Below are positions 1 to 5,456 of a stretch of DNA of 7,876 nucleotides, piece after piece. Every line of letters begins with the position of its first letter. Positions within the stretch are counted from its first letter, which is position 1. This stretch comes from Candidatus Bathyarchaeota archaeon CG07_land_8_20_14_0_80_47_9. GTDB lineage: Archaea > Thermoproteota > Bathyarchaeia > Bathyarchaeales > Bathycorpusculaceae. Location: NCBI GenBank assembly GCA_002779555.1, contig PEWI01000258.1, positions 1 through 7,876 on the forward strand, written 5' to 3'. The position numbers and the translations under genes were made by a program. The notes beneath the pieces were generated by a model. It searched no databases, was not told the DNA's origin, and saw only the letters and a list, made by a program, of their open reading frames with translations.

Positions 1-611
1 GCAGGCAAGACAAGCGATTCTTACCCGGCGAGGCTTTTAGCGTAAAAACGGTTGTGAAAATGCTTGAAGACTGCGGCGTTGGCAGAATAATAACTGTGAA
101 TGCTCATAACCCCGCGGTGTTGAAGATGCTGAAGATTCCGATTGAAGACCTGTCGGCCATTCCTCTCTTAGCGGAATACTTCAAAGAAAGAGGTCTAGTC
201 AGAAATCCCCTTTCACTGTCTTTGGGCAAGAAAGCTGTCTGTGTGGCCACGGAAGCTGACGGTGTCTTGAAGAGCGGCTATGATTACATTTCTACGAAGA
301 GGGATGTGCGAACAGGAAACGTTACACTTGAAGACAAAAAGTTGCCTGTGAAGAACAGAGACGTGATAGTTTTTGACGACATCATAAGCAGCGGTGGAAC
401 CATGGCAAAGGCGGTGAAGGCAGTGAAAGATCAAGGAGCAACGAAGGTCTATGCCGCTTGCGTACACCCGCTGCTGACTGGTGATTCACAAAAGAAGATT
501 CTAGAAAACGGAGCTGAAGAGATAGTAGGCACCGACTGTGTGCCAAGTCCGGTGAGCAAGGTCTCAGTCGCTCCGCTTGTAAGCAAGGCGCTGATCCGCA
601 AAGGAGCCTAA
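1..611 (+). CDS. prs: Ribose-phosphate pyrophosphokinase (PRPP synthetase), 5'-truncated by the window edge
   Basis: This enzyme makes phosphoribosyl pyrophosphate from ribose 5-phosphate and ATP in the cytoplasm, feeding purine, pyrimidine, histidine and tryptophan synthesis. The frame is open from position 3 (R-Q-D-K-R-F) to TAA 609-611. An internal GTG at 54 is not the real start, because the upstream residues continue the family's RQDKRF-PGE block. About 202 residues are visible; family members run about 280-320, so roughly the first 80-100 are missing. The PRPP-binding loop D-D-I-I-S-S-G-G-T is encoded at 375-401, preceded by V-I-V-F as expected. The segment S-T-K-R-D-V-R-T-G-N-V sits where the flexible catalytic loop belongs, and a T-V-N-A-H block lies near the start. 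It is the first visible gene of a plus-strand operon and ends 2 nt before the next start. The assignment is firm. Confidence 0.95.
   Translation, partial: RQDKRFLPGEAFSVKTVVKMLEDCGVGRIITVNAHNPAVLKMLKIPIEDLSAIPLLAEYFKERGLVRNPLSLSLGKKAVCVATEADGVLKSGYDYISTKRDVRTGNVTLEDKKLPVKNRDVIVFDDIISSGGTMAKAVKAVKDQGATKVYAACVHPLLTGDSQKKILENGAEEIVGTDCVPSPVSKVSVAPLVSKALIRKGA
600..606 (+). promoter_or_regulatory. Ribosome binding site for the tRNA methyltransferase gene
   Basis: AAAGGAG lies inside the last codons of prs, seven bases before the GTG at 614. It fixes that GTG as the start and implies coupled translation of the two genes. Confidence 0.65.
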
Positions 612-613
612 GT

Positions 614-1648
614 GTGGCCAAGCTTTTCTTTCTGCTTTCCGGCGAACATGAGAGCTTACCGGTTTCAGAACTCAAGGCAATACTTGAGACTGAGGGCTAC
701 GTTTACAAGGTCTTGGAGAAGCTTGATCAGGTTCTGAGGCTTGAAGCTGATCAGAATTGCGTAGAATCGCTGAAGCGTAGAGCAGCGTTGACGAGAATTT
801 GTGCTCGGGAGCTGTTCAACTGCGAGGCAGAGGTCAGCAGCATAGTGAAGGCCACAGGTTCCAAGAGCTTGGACGAAATTCTCGGAGAGGATCAGAGCTT
901 TGTGGTTCGTGTGAAGCACGTTAGGAATTATGCTCCAAAGATTGACGGAATGATCCTCGAGAAAAGGCTGGGCGAACTTGTACTGGACAAGGTTAAGGCA
1001 AGAGTGAAACTAAGAAATCCGGACAAAGCCTTCGTAGGGATTCTGACAGAGAAGAGATTCATTTTCGGCCTGAAGCTTGCTGAAATACCGGCGAAACCGT
1101 TTGTCGAAAGACGCCCGAGAAAAAAACCGTTCTTCCACCCCTCTGCCATGCAAGCCAAACTGGCAAGGTGCATGGTAAACCTCGCAAAACCTAAGACTGG
1201 AGCGCTTGTTCTTGACCCATTCTGCGGAACCGGAACGATGCTCATTGAAGCCACGCTTGTCGGTTGCCGAAGTCTTGGTATGGACATTCAGCGACGAATG
1301 GCAAAAGGAACTCTCAGAAACTTGGCACATTTCAAGATTGAGCCTGAAGGCGTCGTTGTCGCAGACGCGCAGGCCCTACCCCTAACCAAGGTTGACTGCG
1401 TCGTCACTGATCCGCCCTACGGAATATCTTCAACTACGCTCAAGCGGAGCACAGTTCAGATAGTTGAAGAGGTCCTAAGGTCAGTCTACGGATTGCTCGA
1501 TAAAGGACAAAGGGTATGTTTAGCCGCGCCGAAGAAACTGAACATTGCGTCTATTGCCACAGCATTGGGGTATAAGCATTTAGAGTCCCATTTCGTTTAT
1601 GTTCACAGAAGTCTTACAAGAGAGATAGTCGTGCTTGAAAAGGTGTGA
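614..1648 (+). CDS. tRNA (guanine-10,N2)-methyltransferase, THUMP plus Rossmann type (archaeal Trm-G10/Trm11 family)
   Basis: Archaeal members of this family methylate N2 of guanosine 10 in tRNA using S-adenosylmethionine, often twice. The 344-residue length fits archaeal Trm-G10. The N-terminal ~160 residues form the ferredoxin-like plus THUMP tRNA-binding module. A linker with the family signature K-K-P-F-F-H-P-S-A-M follows (~170-180). The SAM-binding motif D-P-F-C-G-T-G-T-M is at 201-209 and the catalytic D-P-P-Y-G at 266-270; this motif IV form is typical of exocyclic-amine methyltransferases. The start is GTG 614, supported by an upstream AAAGGAG. The gene begins 2 nt after prs and ends 4 nt before RNase Z, so it is the middle of a tRNA-maturation operon. 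Family and fold are clear. The exact base modified, and mono- versus dimethylation, are inferred from homology. Confidence 0.9.
   Translation: MAKLFFLLSGEHESLPVSELKAILETEGYVYKVLEKLDQVLRLEADQNCVESLKRRAALTRICARELFNCEAEVSSIVKATGSKSLDEILGEDQSFVVRVKHVRNYAPKIDGMILEKRLGELVLDKVKARVKLRNPDKAFVGILTEKRFIFGLKLAEIPAKPFVERRPRKKPFFHPSAMQAKLARCMVNLAKPKTGALVLDPFCGTGTMLIEATLVGCRSLGMDIQRRMAKGTLRNLAHFKIEPEGVVVADAQALPLTKVDCVVTDPPYGISSTTLKRSTVQIVEEVLRSVYGLLDKGQRVCLAAPKKLNIASIATALGYKHLESHFVYVHRSLTREIVVLEKV
1641..1645 (+). promoter_or_regulatory. Ribosome binding site selecting ATG 1653 for RNase Z
   Basis: AGGTG overlaps the last Val codon and approaches the stop of the upstream methyltransferase, seven bases before ATG 1653. 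It favours that ATG over an in-frame TTG at 1635, which would overlap the upstream gene and has no such motif. Confidence 0.55.
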
Positions 1649-1652
1649 AACG

Positions 1653-2576
1653 ATGAGCTTGCGCATCATCTTTCTCGGAACAGCCGGAAGCGTTCCGACA
1701 CCGAACAGGAGCTTGCCAGCCGTTCTCATACGACGCAACGGTGAGCAGTTGATGTTTGACTGCGGCGAAGGTGTGCAGAGACAGATGATAAAGGCCAAGG
1801 TCGGCTTTCACAAGAAGATGAAAGTCTTCATAACACACATGCATGGAGACCATGTCTTGGGGTTGCCTGGACTGCTGCAGACGATGGCATTGCTTGACAG
1901 GCAAAGGAGACTTGACGTTTACGGACCGCCTGGAATTAGACGCTTCTTGGAAGGCATCAGGGAAACAGTTCAGTTCGTCTTGACTTTTCCAGTTGAGATT
2001 CACGAGATCGAAGAAGAGGGCACCGTTTGTGACGAAGACGAATACGTTGTTCAAGCTGTCTGGGCGAATCATGTTATCCCGAGCCTTGCTTACGAGTTCA
2101 AAGAGAAACCAAGGCCTGGAAAGTTTCACCCAGAAAAAGCCAAGGCGCTGAAAGTTCCAGAAGGCCCTCTGTGGTCGAAGCTTCAAAGAGGGCTTGGAGT
2201 CGAGCTGCCTGACGGCCAATTTGTGAAACCCGAACAGGTGATCGGAGCACCTAGACCTGGAAGAAGAATCGTTTACACCGGCGACACAAGACCTTTCAAC
2301 GGCTTGGTCAAGCTGGCGGCTGGTGCGGACTTGCTTGTGCACGACGCGACTTTAGATGAGCAGTTGGCAGAAAGGGCTGAAGAAGATGGTCACTCGACGC
2401 CAAGTCAAGCGGCTCGAACCGCAAGGAAGGCGAAGGTGAAGCAGCTGATCTTGACACATATTAGCGCGAGATATTCTGATGCAGCTTTGCTTCTGGACCA
2501 GGCTAGGAAGATCTTCAAGAACACTGTGGTGGCAGAAGATTTCATGAGAATTGAGTTGCCCCTGCTTGAAAAATGA
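1653..2576 (+). CDS. rnz: Ribonuclease Z (tRNase Z), short form
   Basis: This metallo-beta-lactamase-fold endonuclease removes the 3' trailer from precursor tRNA before CCA addition. From ATG 1653 it has 307 residues, the usual size of the short homodimeric form. Zinc-ligand motifs are complete: H-M-H-G-D-H at 62-67, H140 in the A-N-H-V segment, D211 in Y-T-G-D-T, and H269 in L-T-H-I-S. The family start L-G-T-A-G-S-V-P-T-P-N-R and F-D-C-G-E-G are present. The L-P-G-L-L-Q-T-M segment after the histidine motif is typical. A longer reading from TTG 1635 would add six residues overlapping the upstream gene; I reject it because the ATG gives family-typical spacing and a better ribosome binding site. 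It is the last gene of the plus-strand operon, 4 nt after the tRNA G10 methyltransferase. Confidence 0.96.
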   Translation: MSLRIIFLGTAGSVPTPNRSLPAVLIRRNGEQLMFDCGEGVQRQMIKAKVGFHKKMKVFITHMHGDHVLGLPGLLQTMALLDRQRRLDVYGPPGIRRFLEGIRETVQFVLTFPVEIHEIEEEGTVCDEDEYVVQAVWANHVIPSLAYEFKEKPRPGKFHPEKAKALKVPEGPLWSKLQRGLGVELPDGQFVKPEQVIGAPRPGRRIVYTGDTRPFNGLVKLAAGADLLVHDATLDEQLAERAEEDGHSTPSQAARTARKAKVKQLILTHISARYSDAALLLDQARKIFKNTVVAEDFMRIELPLLEK

Positions 2577-2584
2577 TAATGTGC

Positions 2585-2604
2585 AGGCGCCTTCTCGTTT
2601 TTCT
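2585..2604 (+). terminator. Possible T-rich termination region between convergent genes
   Basis: The 47-nt gap between two converging genes holds a self-complementary AGGCGCCT (2585-2592), then a pyrimidine tract with five T's (2598-2602). Archaeal termination often needs only a T-rich stretch, so this could end the prs operon transcript. The arms are too short to form a convincing hairpin. Confidence 0.3.
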
Positions 2605-2623
2605 AATTGAAGAGACGAAACTC

Positions 2624-3406
2624 CTAGGCAAACAGTTGTCTGAGCCTGTTTAGGCTCTCTTGGACATGTTCAGCTGATTCCACAACTATGATTTTGTCAT
2701 AAGATGTCTTCTTGATCAGGTCAGCAGTCTTCTCCCAGTTGATCGTGCCGAAACCCGCCCCAAGGTGCAAATCACTTTTCCCGTCATTATCATGAGCATG
2801 CATGTGGACAATCTTGTCTGCGAAGGTTGTTAGAAATGCTTCTATTTGGTGACTGATGTTTGCGTGGCCAAGATCCAGGGTCATGCTTATGTCTTCATCA
2901 ACTTCGTCGTAAAACCTTCTGAAGTCTTCTACCGTCTTCATTACAAAAAGGAAAGGTTCAGGCACATTCTCTATCGCGGCTTTGACTCCATGATCCCTCG
3001 CAAACTTTGACAGTAGACCCGCAGCTTTCAGGTTTCTGTCCCAATCCATACCCGGGGATAGGTTGCTCATGACAGACTTTGAACCCGGATGGAAGACCCA
3101 AACTTGACAGTTCAGGGCACTTGAGTTGACTATGGACTTCTTCAAACCTTTTAGCATCGCTTTCAACAGCCAGTCCGAAGGCATGCTTATGTTTATCCCG
3201 ATGAATGGGGCGTGAACCGTGTATTTCAAGCCATACGAGGCAGCCAAGTCATTTAAGATTTGGACTCTTTTTCTGTTCAAAGCGTGCAATCCATCATCTA
3301 CAAGCTCTATGTTAGCTATCTCCGCTTTCTTTATTTGCTCAATCATACCGTCGAAAGGCTCACCAAAACAGTAAAGCATGGACAAGCCGATCTTAGGACT
3401 ACCCAT
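2624..3406 (-). CDS. Xylose isomerase-like TIM-barrel metalloprotein (AP endonuclease family 2; endonuclease IV-like ligand set)
   Basis: This 260-residue protein belongs to the superfamily shared by sugar isomerases/epimerases and endonuclease IV, all metal-dependent TIM barrels. Candidate ligands in order: H65 (V-H-A-P-F), H106 (V-F-H-P-G-S), E146 (A-I-E-N-V), D178 and H181 (L-D-L-G-H-A), H203 or H205 (H-M-H-A-H-D), D212 and H214 (D-L-H-L-G-A-G), E243 (V-V-E-S). By order and spacing this matches the nine zinc ligands of endonuclease IV (known enzyme ~285 residues). Sugar isomerases in the superfamily usually keep only an E-D-H-E core. I therefore leave open DNA abasic-site endonuclease or sugar isomerase. 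The start is ATG 3406, with GGTG seven bases upstream. It stands alone, convergent with RNase Z and divergent from the response regulator, so context does not settle the substrate. Confidence 0.8.
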   Translation of the reverse strand: MGSPKIGLSMLYCFGEPFDGMIEQIKKAEIANIELVDDGLHALNRKRVQILNDLAASYGLKYTVHAPFIGINISMPSDWLLKAMLKGLKKSIVNSSALNCQVWVFHPGSKSVMSNLSPGMDWDRNLKAAGLLSKFARDHGVKAAIENVPEPFLFVMKTVEDFRRFYDEVDEDISMTLDLGHANISHQIEAFLTTFADKIVHMHAHDNDGKSDLHLGAGFGTINWEKTADLIKKTSYDKIIVVESAEHVQESLNRLRQLFA

Positions 3407-3455
3407 AGGCTGGCACCAGCTGGTTCAGACGAGGATACTAGCCTATTTTCCACGC

Positions 3456-3464
3456 TTATAATTT
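3456..3464 (-). promoter_or_regulatory. Candidate TATA box of the TIM-barrel gene
   Basis: On the minus strand the sequence reads AAATTATAA. Archaeal transcription starts about 25 nt downstream of the box, which gives a start near 3432-3435 and a short leader of about 26-29 nt before ATG 3406, room for the GGTG at 3414-3417. Prediction by eye only. Confidence 0.35.
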
Positions 3465-3625
3465 GATCTATTCAGCAGTCTACTGGAGTCATTCCACCTT
3501 TTTTCTTTCGCTGAGACTGTGAAAGCCTCCGCCATTCTTTGAGCTTAGCTTTATTCATGGTCGGATTCCGAATATGCGTTGTTACCCATAATTCAGAACT
3601 TATTTTCAGAGGTGAAATATGATAT

Positions 3626-3638
3626 CTTAATATATTTG
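3626..3638 (+). promoter_or_regulatory. Candidate TATA box of the response-regulator gene
   Basis: CTTAATATATTTG is the best AT-rich element on the plus strand. It lies inside a short inverted repeat (AAATAT 3615-3620, ATATTT 3632-3637). A start ~25 nt downstream, near 3658, would give a leader of about 60 nt that includes the strong ribosome binding site. Prediction by eye only. Confidence 0.35.
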
Positions 3639-3703
3639 ATTGCACACATTCGTTAGCACGTGCATTCACCGTTGCTATTCGAATCGAACTAAAAGGAACT
3701 GAA

Positions 3704-3711
3704 GGAGGTGA
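3704..3711 (+). promoter_or_regulatory. Very strong Shine-Dalgarno site of the response regulator, with an ATG-TAA start-stop before the gene
   Basis: GGAGGTGA matches the archaeal anti-Shine-Dalgarno perfectly and lies seven bases before ATG 3719. A second ATG at 3714 is followed at once by TAA 3717-3719, which overlaps the gene's ATG as TAATG. The ATG at 3714 is only two bases from the binding site, too close for normal initiation, so the gene start at 3719 is preferred. Confidence 0.75.
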
Positions 3712-3718
3712 AGATGTA

Positions 3719-4192
3719 ATGGGTGAGGGCCCTAGGATCCTTATCGTTGACGACGACGAAAGCATCAGAAAAGTCTTGGCAGCTGTATTGGAAGAGAATG
3801 GGTACATGATCGACGCTGCAGAAGATGGGAAGGAAGCAATCGAAAAGACCGACAAAGACTTCTACAACTTGGCTTTAGTGGACATTCGACTCCCGGACAT
3901 TGAAGGTTCAAAGCTCATCGCGATGATGAGAGAAACGACGCCAAGAATGCGAAAGATAATCATCACAGGTTTTCCCTCCCTGCAGAACGCTGTCGAAGCC
4001 CTAAACAAAGGCGCAGACGCCTACATAATTAAGCCTTTCGACATGGACAAGGTGCTGCAGACAATCAAGGATCAACTGAAGAAGTACGAAGAAGAGAAGA
4101 AGTACAGTCAAGAAAGAGTCACAGAATTCATAGAAACTCGAGTCAAAGAACTGCAAGAAGAGAAAACGATTACACAGAAGAAGCAAAGATAG
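3719..4192 (+). CDS. Stand-alone response regulator: receiver domain with charged C-terminal helix
   Basis: This cytoplasmic phosphoacceptor would take a phosphoryl group from a histidine kinase. All receiver landmarks are present: acidic pair D11-D12 (I-V-D-D-D-E), phosphoacceptor D55 (L-V-D-I-R-L-P-D), T83 (I-I-T-G-F) and K105 (I-I-K-P-F). The domain ends near residue 118. The remaining ~40 residues are rich in Lys and Glu and predict a long helix or coiled coil; there is no DNA-binding or enzymatic output domain. Such single-domain regulators are common in archaea and act through protein contacts. The start is ATG 3719, fixed by a perfect GGAGGTGA. No kinase gene is visible, so its partner lies elsewhere. 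The gene is monocistronic here. After its TAG stop the same frame stays open for 53 codons. Receiver assignment is certain; role unknown. Confidence 0.93.
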   Translation: MGEGPRILIVDDDESIRKVLAAVLEENGYMIDAAEDGKEAIEKTDKDFYNLALVDIRLPDIEGSKLIAMMRETTPRMRKIIITGFPSLQNAVEALNKGADAYIIKPFDMDKVLQTIKDQLKKYEEEKKYSQERVTEFIETRVKELQEEKTITQKKQR

Positions 4193-4446
4193 AGAGAACC
4201 TCAGTGCGAGCACGACCAGAAACTGAAAATCGCAGAGTCTCATTTTCACAGTTTAGGAATGGGCAATGTGCCACACGCAACGGGAAGTGTCGACGCAATA
4301 CTAAAACGTGAACCAAGCAGGTTCGTTATTACTCTCAGGGTTCTCTCCATCTAGCTTTCTTGGCCGTTATTGCGGCAAAGGCGATCGTAGTCACTATCAG
4401 AATCAGCCAGTGCCCGATAACTGCCTTTCTGATATATCCCTTACGG
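4193..4446. other. 254-nt region between convergent genes, no confident gene
   Basis: The plus strand stays open in the response-regulator frame from 4193 to TAG 4352-4354, with no start until ATG 4259. The minus strand holds a start-less membrane-peptide frame, described separately. A small inverted repeat lies at 4308-4326. I find no RNA gene. The stretch may be gene debris or the 3' ends of the two converging transcripts. Confidence 0.5.
4303..4324 (-). terminator. Possible hairpin terminator of the minus-strand YkgJ transcript
   Basis: GAACC (4310-4314) and GGTTC (4320-4324) pair around a five-base loop, with two more possible G-U pairs outside. On the minus strand the hairpin is followed by ACG and a run of four T's (4303-4306), the layout of a simple terminator for transcription coming from ykgJ. 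The stem is short. Confidence 0.3.
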
Positions 4447-4454
4447 CTAAAACT
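4335..4454 (-). other. Possible small single-helix membrane protein lacking a usable start codon
   Basis: On the minus strand 39 codons lie open after a TGA (4455-4457) up to TGA 4335-4337. They encode a basic N-terminal part (S-F-S-R-K-G-Y-I-R-K), a hydrophobic stretch of about 17 residues (W-L-I-L-I-V-T-T-I-A-F-A-A-I) and a basic tail (K-K-A-R-W-R-E-P). That is the layout of a small bitopic membrane protein. There is no ATG, GTG or TTG before the hydrophobic part. The ATG ending the YkgJ gene (Met of its last three codons) is one base out of frame: removing one A there would give M-S-F-S-R-K. A recent frameshift, a sequencing error or chance are all possible. I do not call it a gene. Confidence 0.3.
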
Positions 4455-4983
4455 TCATGCCTGAAGCTCTGAAACTGCGATACCTCTGAGGGAAAACCAA
4501 ATTTGCCGTGGTCTTGGCCTGACTGTCTCTGATACCCATCGCGATTTCCACGAACTCGCGTAATGTGGAGTTGCTGAATTCCCACGTTGGCTTTCCGTAT
4601 CTCACGCCGTTACACATGGGGTCAACATAAACGAACAGCTCATTCTCCCTGTATTCGTATGCCGCGTCTCTTGCGTAGCCGAGTTTTGGCTGGTTTATGA
4701 TTTTGAAAGGCCAGAGCTTGCACGCCTTGGGTTTCATGTACTGAAGCCCACACAGATAGTTGCTTGCGAAGTTGCAGAGGAAAGCGCATGAGCCGTCGCT
4801 GCTTCTCTTGATGAAGAGCCTGTCCAAGCCTGACACAGTCTGTTCGACGCCGTACTGTTTGACGATTTTGAGCCACTCGTGGAAGTTTATGACGACGCTG
4901 TAGAGTTTGCAGCAGTCCCCGCACATGGTGCATCTCCAGTCCGCAACGTGACGCCATGGGACAAACTGCATCTTATCTGCCAT
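4447..4983 (-). CDS. YkgJ-family cysteine cluster protein (putative zinc- or iron-chelating)
   Basis: This family is defined by clustered cysteines predicted to bind zinc or iron-sulfur; the biochemical role is largely unknown. Counting from ATG 4983 (178 residues), the signature C18-x2-C21-G-D-C24-C25 is followed by C66, C70 and C78 in the C-A-F-L-C and Y-L-C-G-L segments, C88 in the K-A-C-K-L-W-P-F block, and C124 in V-D-P-M-C-N-G. This C-x-F-L, R/K-P-x-x-C-x-x-W/F-P-F, then V-D-x-x-C-x-G order is the family pattern. A GTG at 4995 would add four residues; I prefer ATG 4983 because a TATA-like box sits ~26 nt upstream of it, which fits a leaderless message. It is the last gene of a minus-strand cluster, 32 nt after a thioesterase. 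Its last codons overlap the start-less membrane-peptide frame. Family is clear, function unknown. Confidence 0.85.
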   Translation of the reverse strand: MADKMQFVPWRHVADWRCTMCGDCCKLYSVVINFHEWLKIVKQYGVEQTVSGLDRLFIKRSSDGSCAFLCNFASNYLCGLQYMKPKACKLWPFKIINQPKLGYARDAAYEYRENELFVYVDPMCNGVRYGKPTWEFSNSTLREFVEIAMGIRDSQAKTTANLVFPQRYRSFRASGMKF

Positions 4984-5006
4984 GAAAATCAACACACGGA
5001 TGTTTG

Positions 5007-5014
5007 CTATTAAA
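5007..5014 (-). promoter_or_regulatory. Candidate TATA box for a leaderless ykgJ transcript
   Basis: TTTAATAG on the minus strand is centred about 27 nt upstream of ATG 4983, the normal archaeal distance from TATA box to transcription start. There is no Shine-Dalgarno in between. It suggests an internal promoter that starts transcription at or next to the ATG, in addition to read-through from the thioesterase. Confidence 0.4.
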
Positions 5015-5015
5015 C

Positions 5016-5435
5016 CTATTTGGTGAAGGGTTTCAGCTTCTCCACGATTTCGTTTGGAATTTGTGTAGCTTTCCCAGTTTGTTTGTCTGCGGCCACAATC
5101 ACTGCGTAGCCGTTTGCCAACAAAACCCCAGTCTTCTTATTGACGATCTTGAAGTCATACTTCACGGATTTTTCCTTCAGCTTTTCTATTGATAGCTCTA
5201 CTTCGATTGTGTCGTTGAATCGGGCGGGTTTCTTGTATTGGCAGAAGACTTCAACTCTTGGAAACCACAGCCCCCGGGTCAGCTTGGCATCTGTGAAGGA
5301 GAAACCGAGGTGTCTGTAGAATTCCTCTTCTGCTTTCTCGAAAAATCTGAGATAGTTGGAGAAATGCACCACCTGCGCAGCGTCGGTGTCTGCCCACGAA
5401 ACTCTGAACGAGGCCTTGAAAGTTTTGCTCGACAT
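5016..5435 (-). CDS. Acyl-CoA thioesterase, hotdog fold (4HBT / YbgC-FadM family)
   Basis: Enzymes of this family hydrolyse acyl-CoA or related thioesters in the cytoplasm. The 139-residue length is typical. The signature near the N terminus, W14-A-D-T-D18-A-A-Q-V-V-H-F-S-N-Y, corresponds to the family's D-T-D-x-x-G-x-V block; D18 aligns with the catalytic aspartate of the YbgC and 4-hydroxybenzoyl-CoA thioesterase subfamilies. The expected F-F-E-K-A-E-E-E-F helix follows. The C-terminal strands include L-A-N-G-Y-A-V-I-V-A-A-D. The start is ATG 5435; only a weak ribosome binding site (GTGAG/GTGTGA) is seen. It begins 21 nt after the methyltransferase stop, so co-transcription is likely. The G usually found in the signature is A20-Q21 here, a mild deviation. 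The substrate cannot be read from the sequence. Confidence 0.88.
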   Translation of the reverse strand: MSSKTFKASFRVSWADTDAAQVVHFSNYLRFFEKAEEEFYRHLGFSFTDAKLTRGLWFPRVEVFCQYKKPARFNDTIEVELSIEKLKEKSVKYDFKIVNKKTGVLLANGYAVIVAADKQTGKATQIPNEIVEKLKPFTK

Positions 5436-5456
5436 AGGTTCACACTCACTGAACGG

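Larger units (their letters stand above)
3407..3718. other. 312-nt divergent intergenic region without a supported gene
   Basis: This stretch separates two divergent genes and must hold both promoters. I see TATA-like boxes for each direction, two related short palindromes (ATTCCGAAT at 3565-3573 and ATTCGAAT at 3677-3684), and a purine-rich ribosome binding site next to the regulator. A minus-strand open frame crosses 3472-3855, but it overlaps the regulator's coding sequence in antisense and resembles nothing I know, so I do not call it. No tRNA-like cloverleaf or C/D box pair is evident. Confidence 0.55.

Noticed and set aside
54..56. GTG 54 as the start of prs
   Set aside because: The frame continues upstream to the window edge with residues matching the family's R-Q-D-K-R-F and P-G-E block, so the gene is truncated by the window.
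1614..2342. 242-codon minus-strand open frame opposite RNase Z
   Set aside because: It lies antisense to a gene with all catalytic residues intact and is explained as a shadow of its codon use.
3407..3420. GCTGGCACCAGC inverted repeat just upstream of the TIM-barrel start
   Set aside because: The arms are five bases with a two-base centre, too tight for an RNA hairpin, and the GGTG inside is better read as the ribosome binding site.
3472..3855. 127-codon minus-strand open frame across the divergent promoter region
   Set aside because: It is antisense to the first ~45 codons of a certain response regulator, has low-complexity Ser-rich translation and resembles no family. It also crosses the predicted promoters.
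4259..4354. 31-codon plus-strand gene starting at ATG 4259
   Set aside because: There is no ribosome binding site or recognisable similarity. It is described only as part of the open frame after the response-regulator stop.
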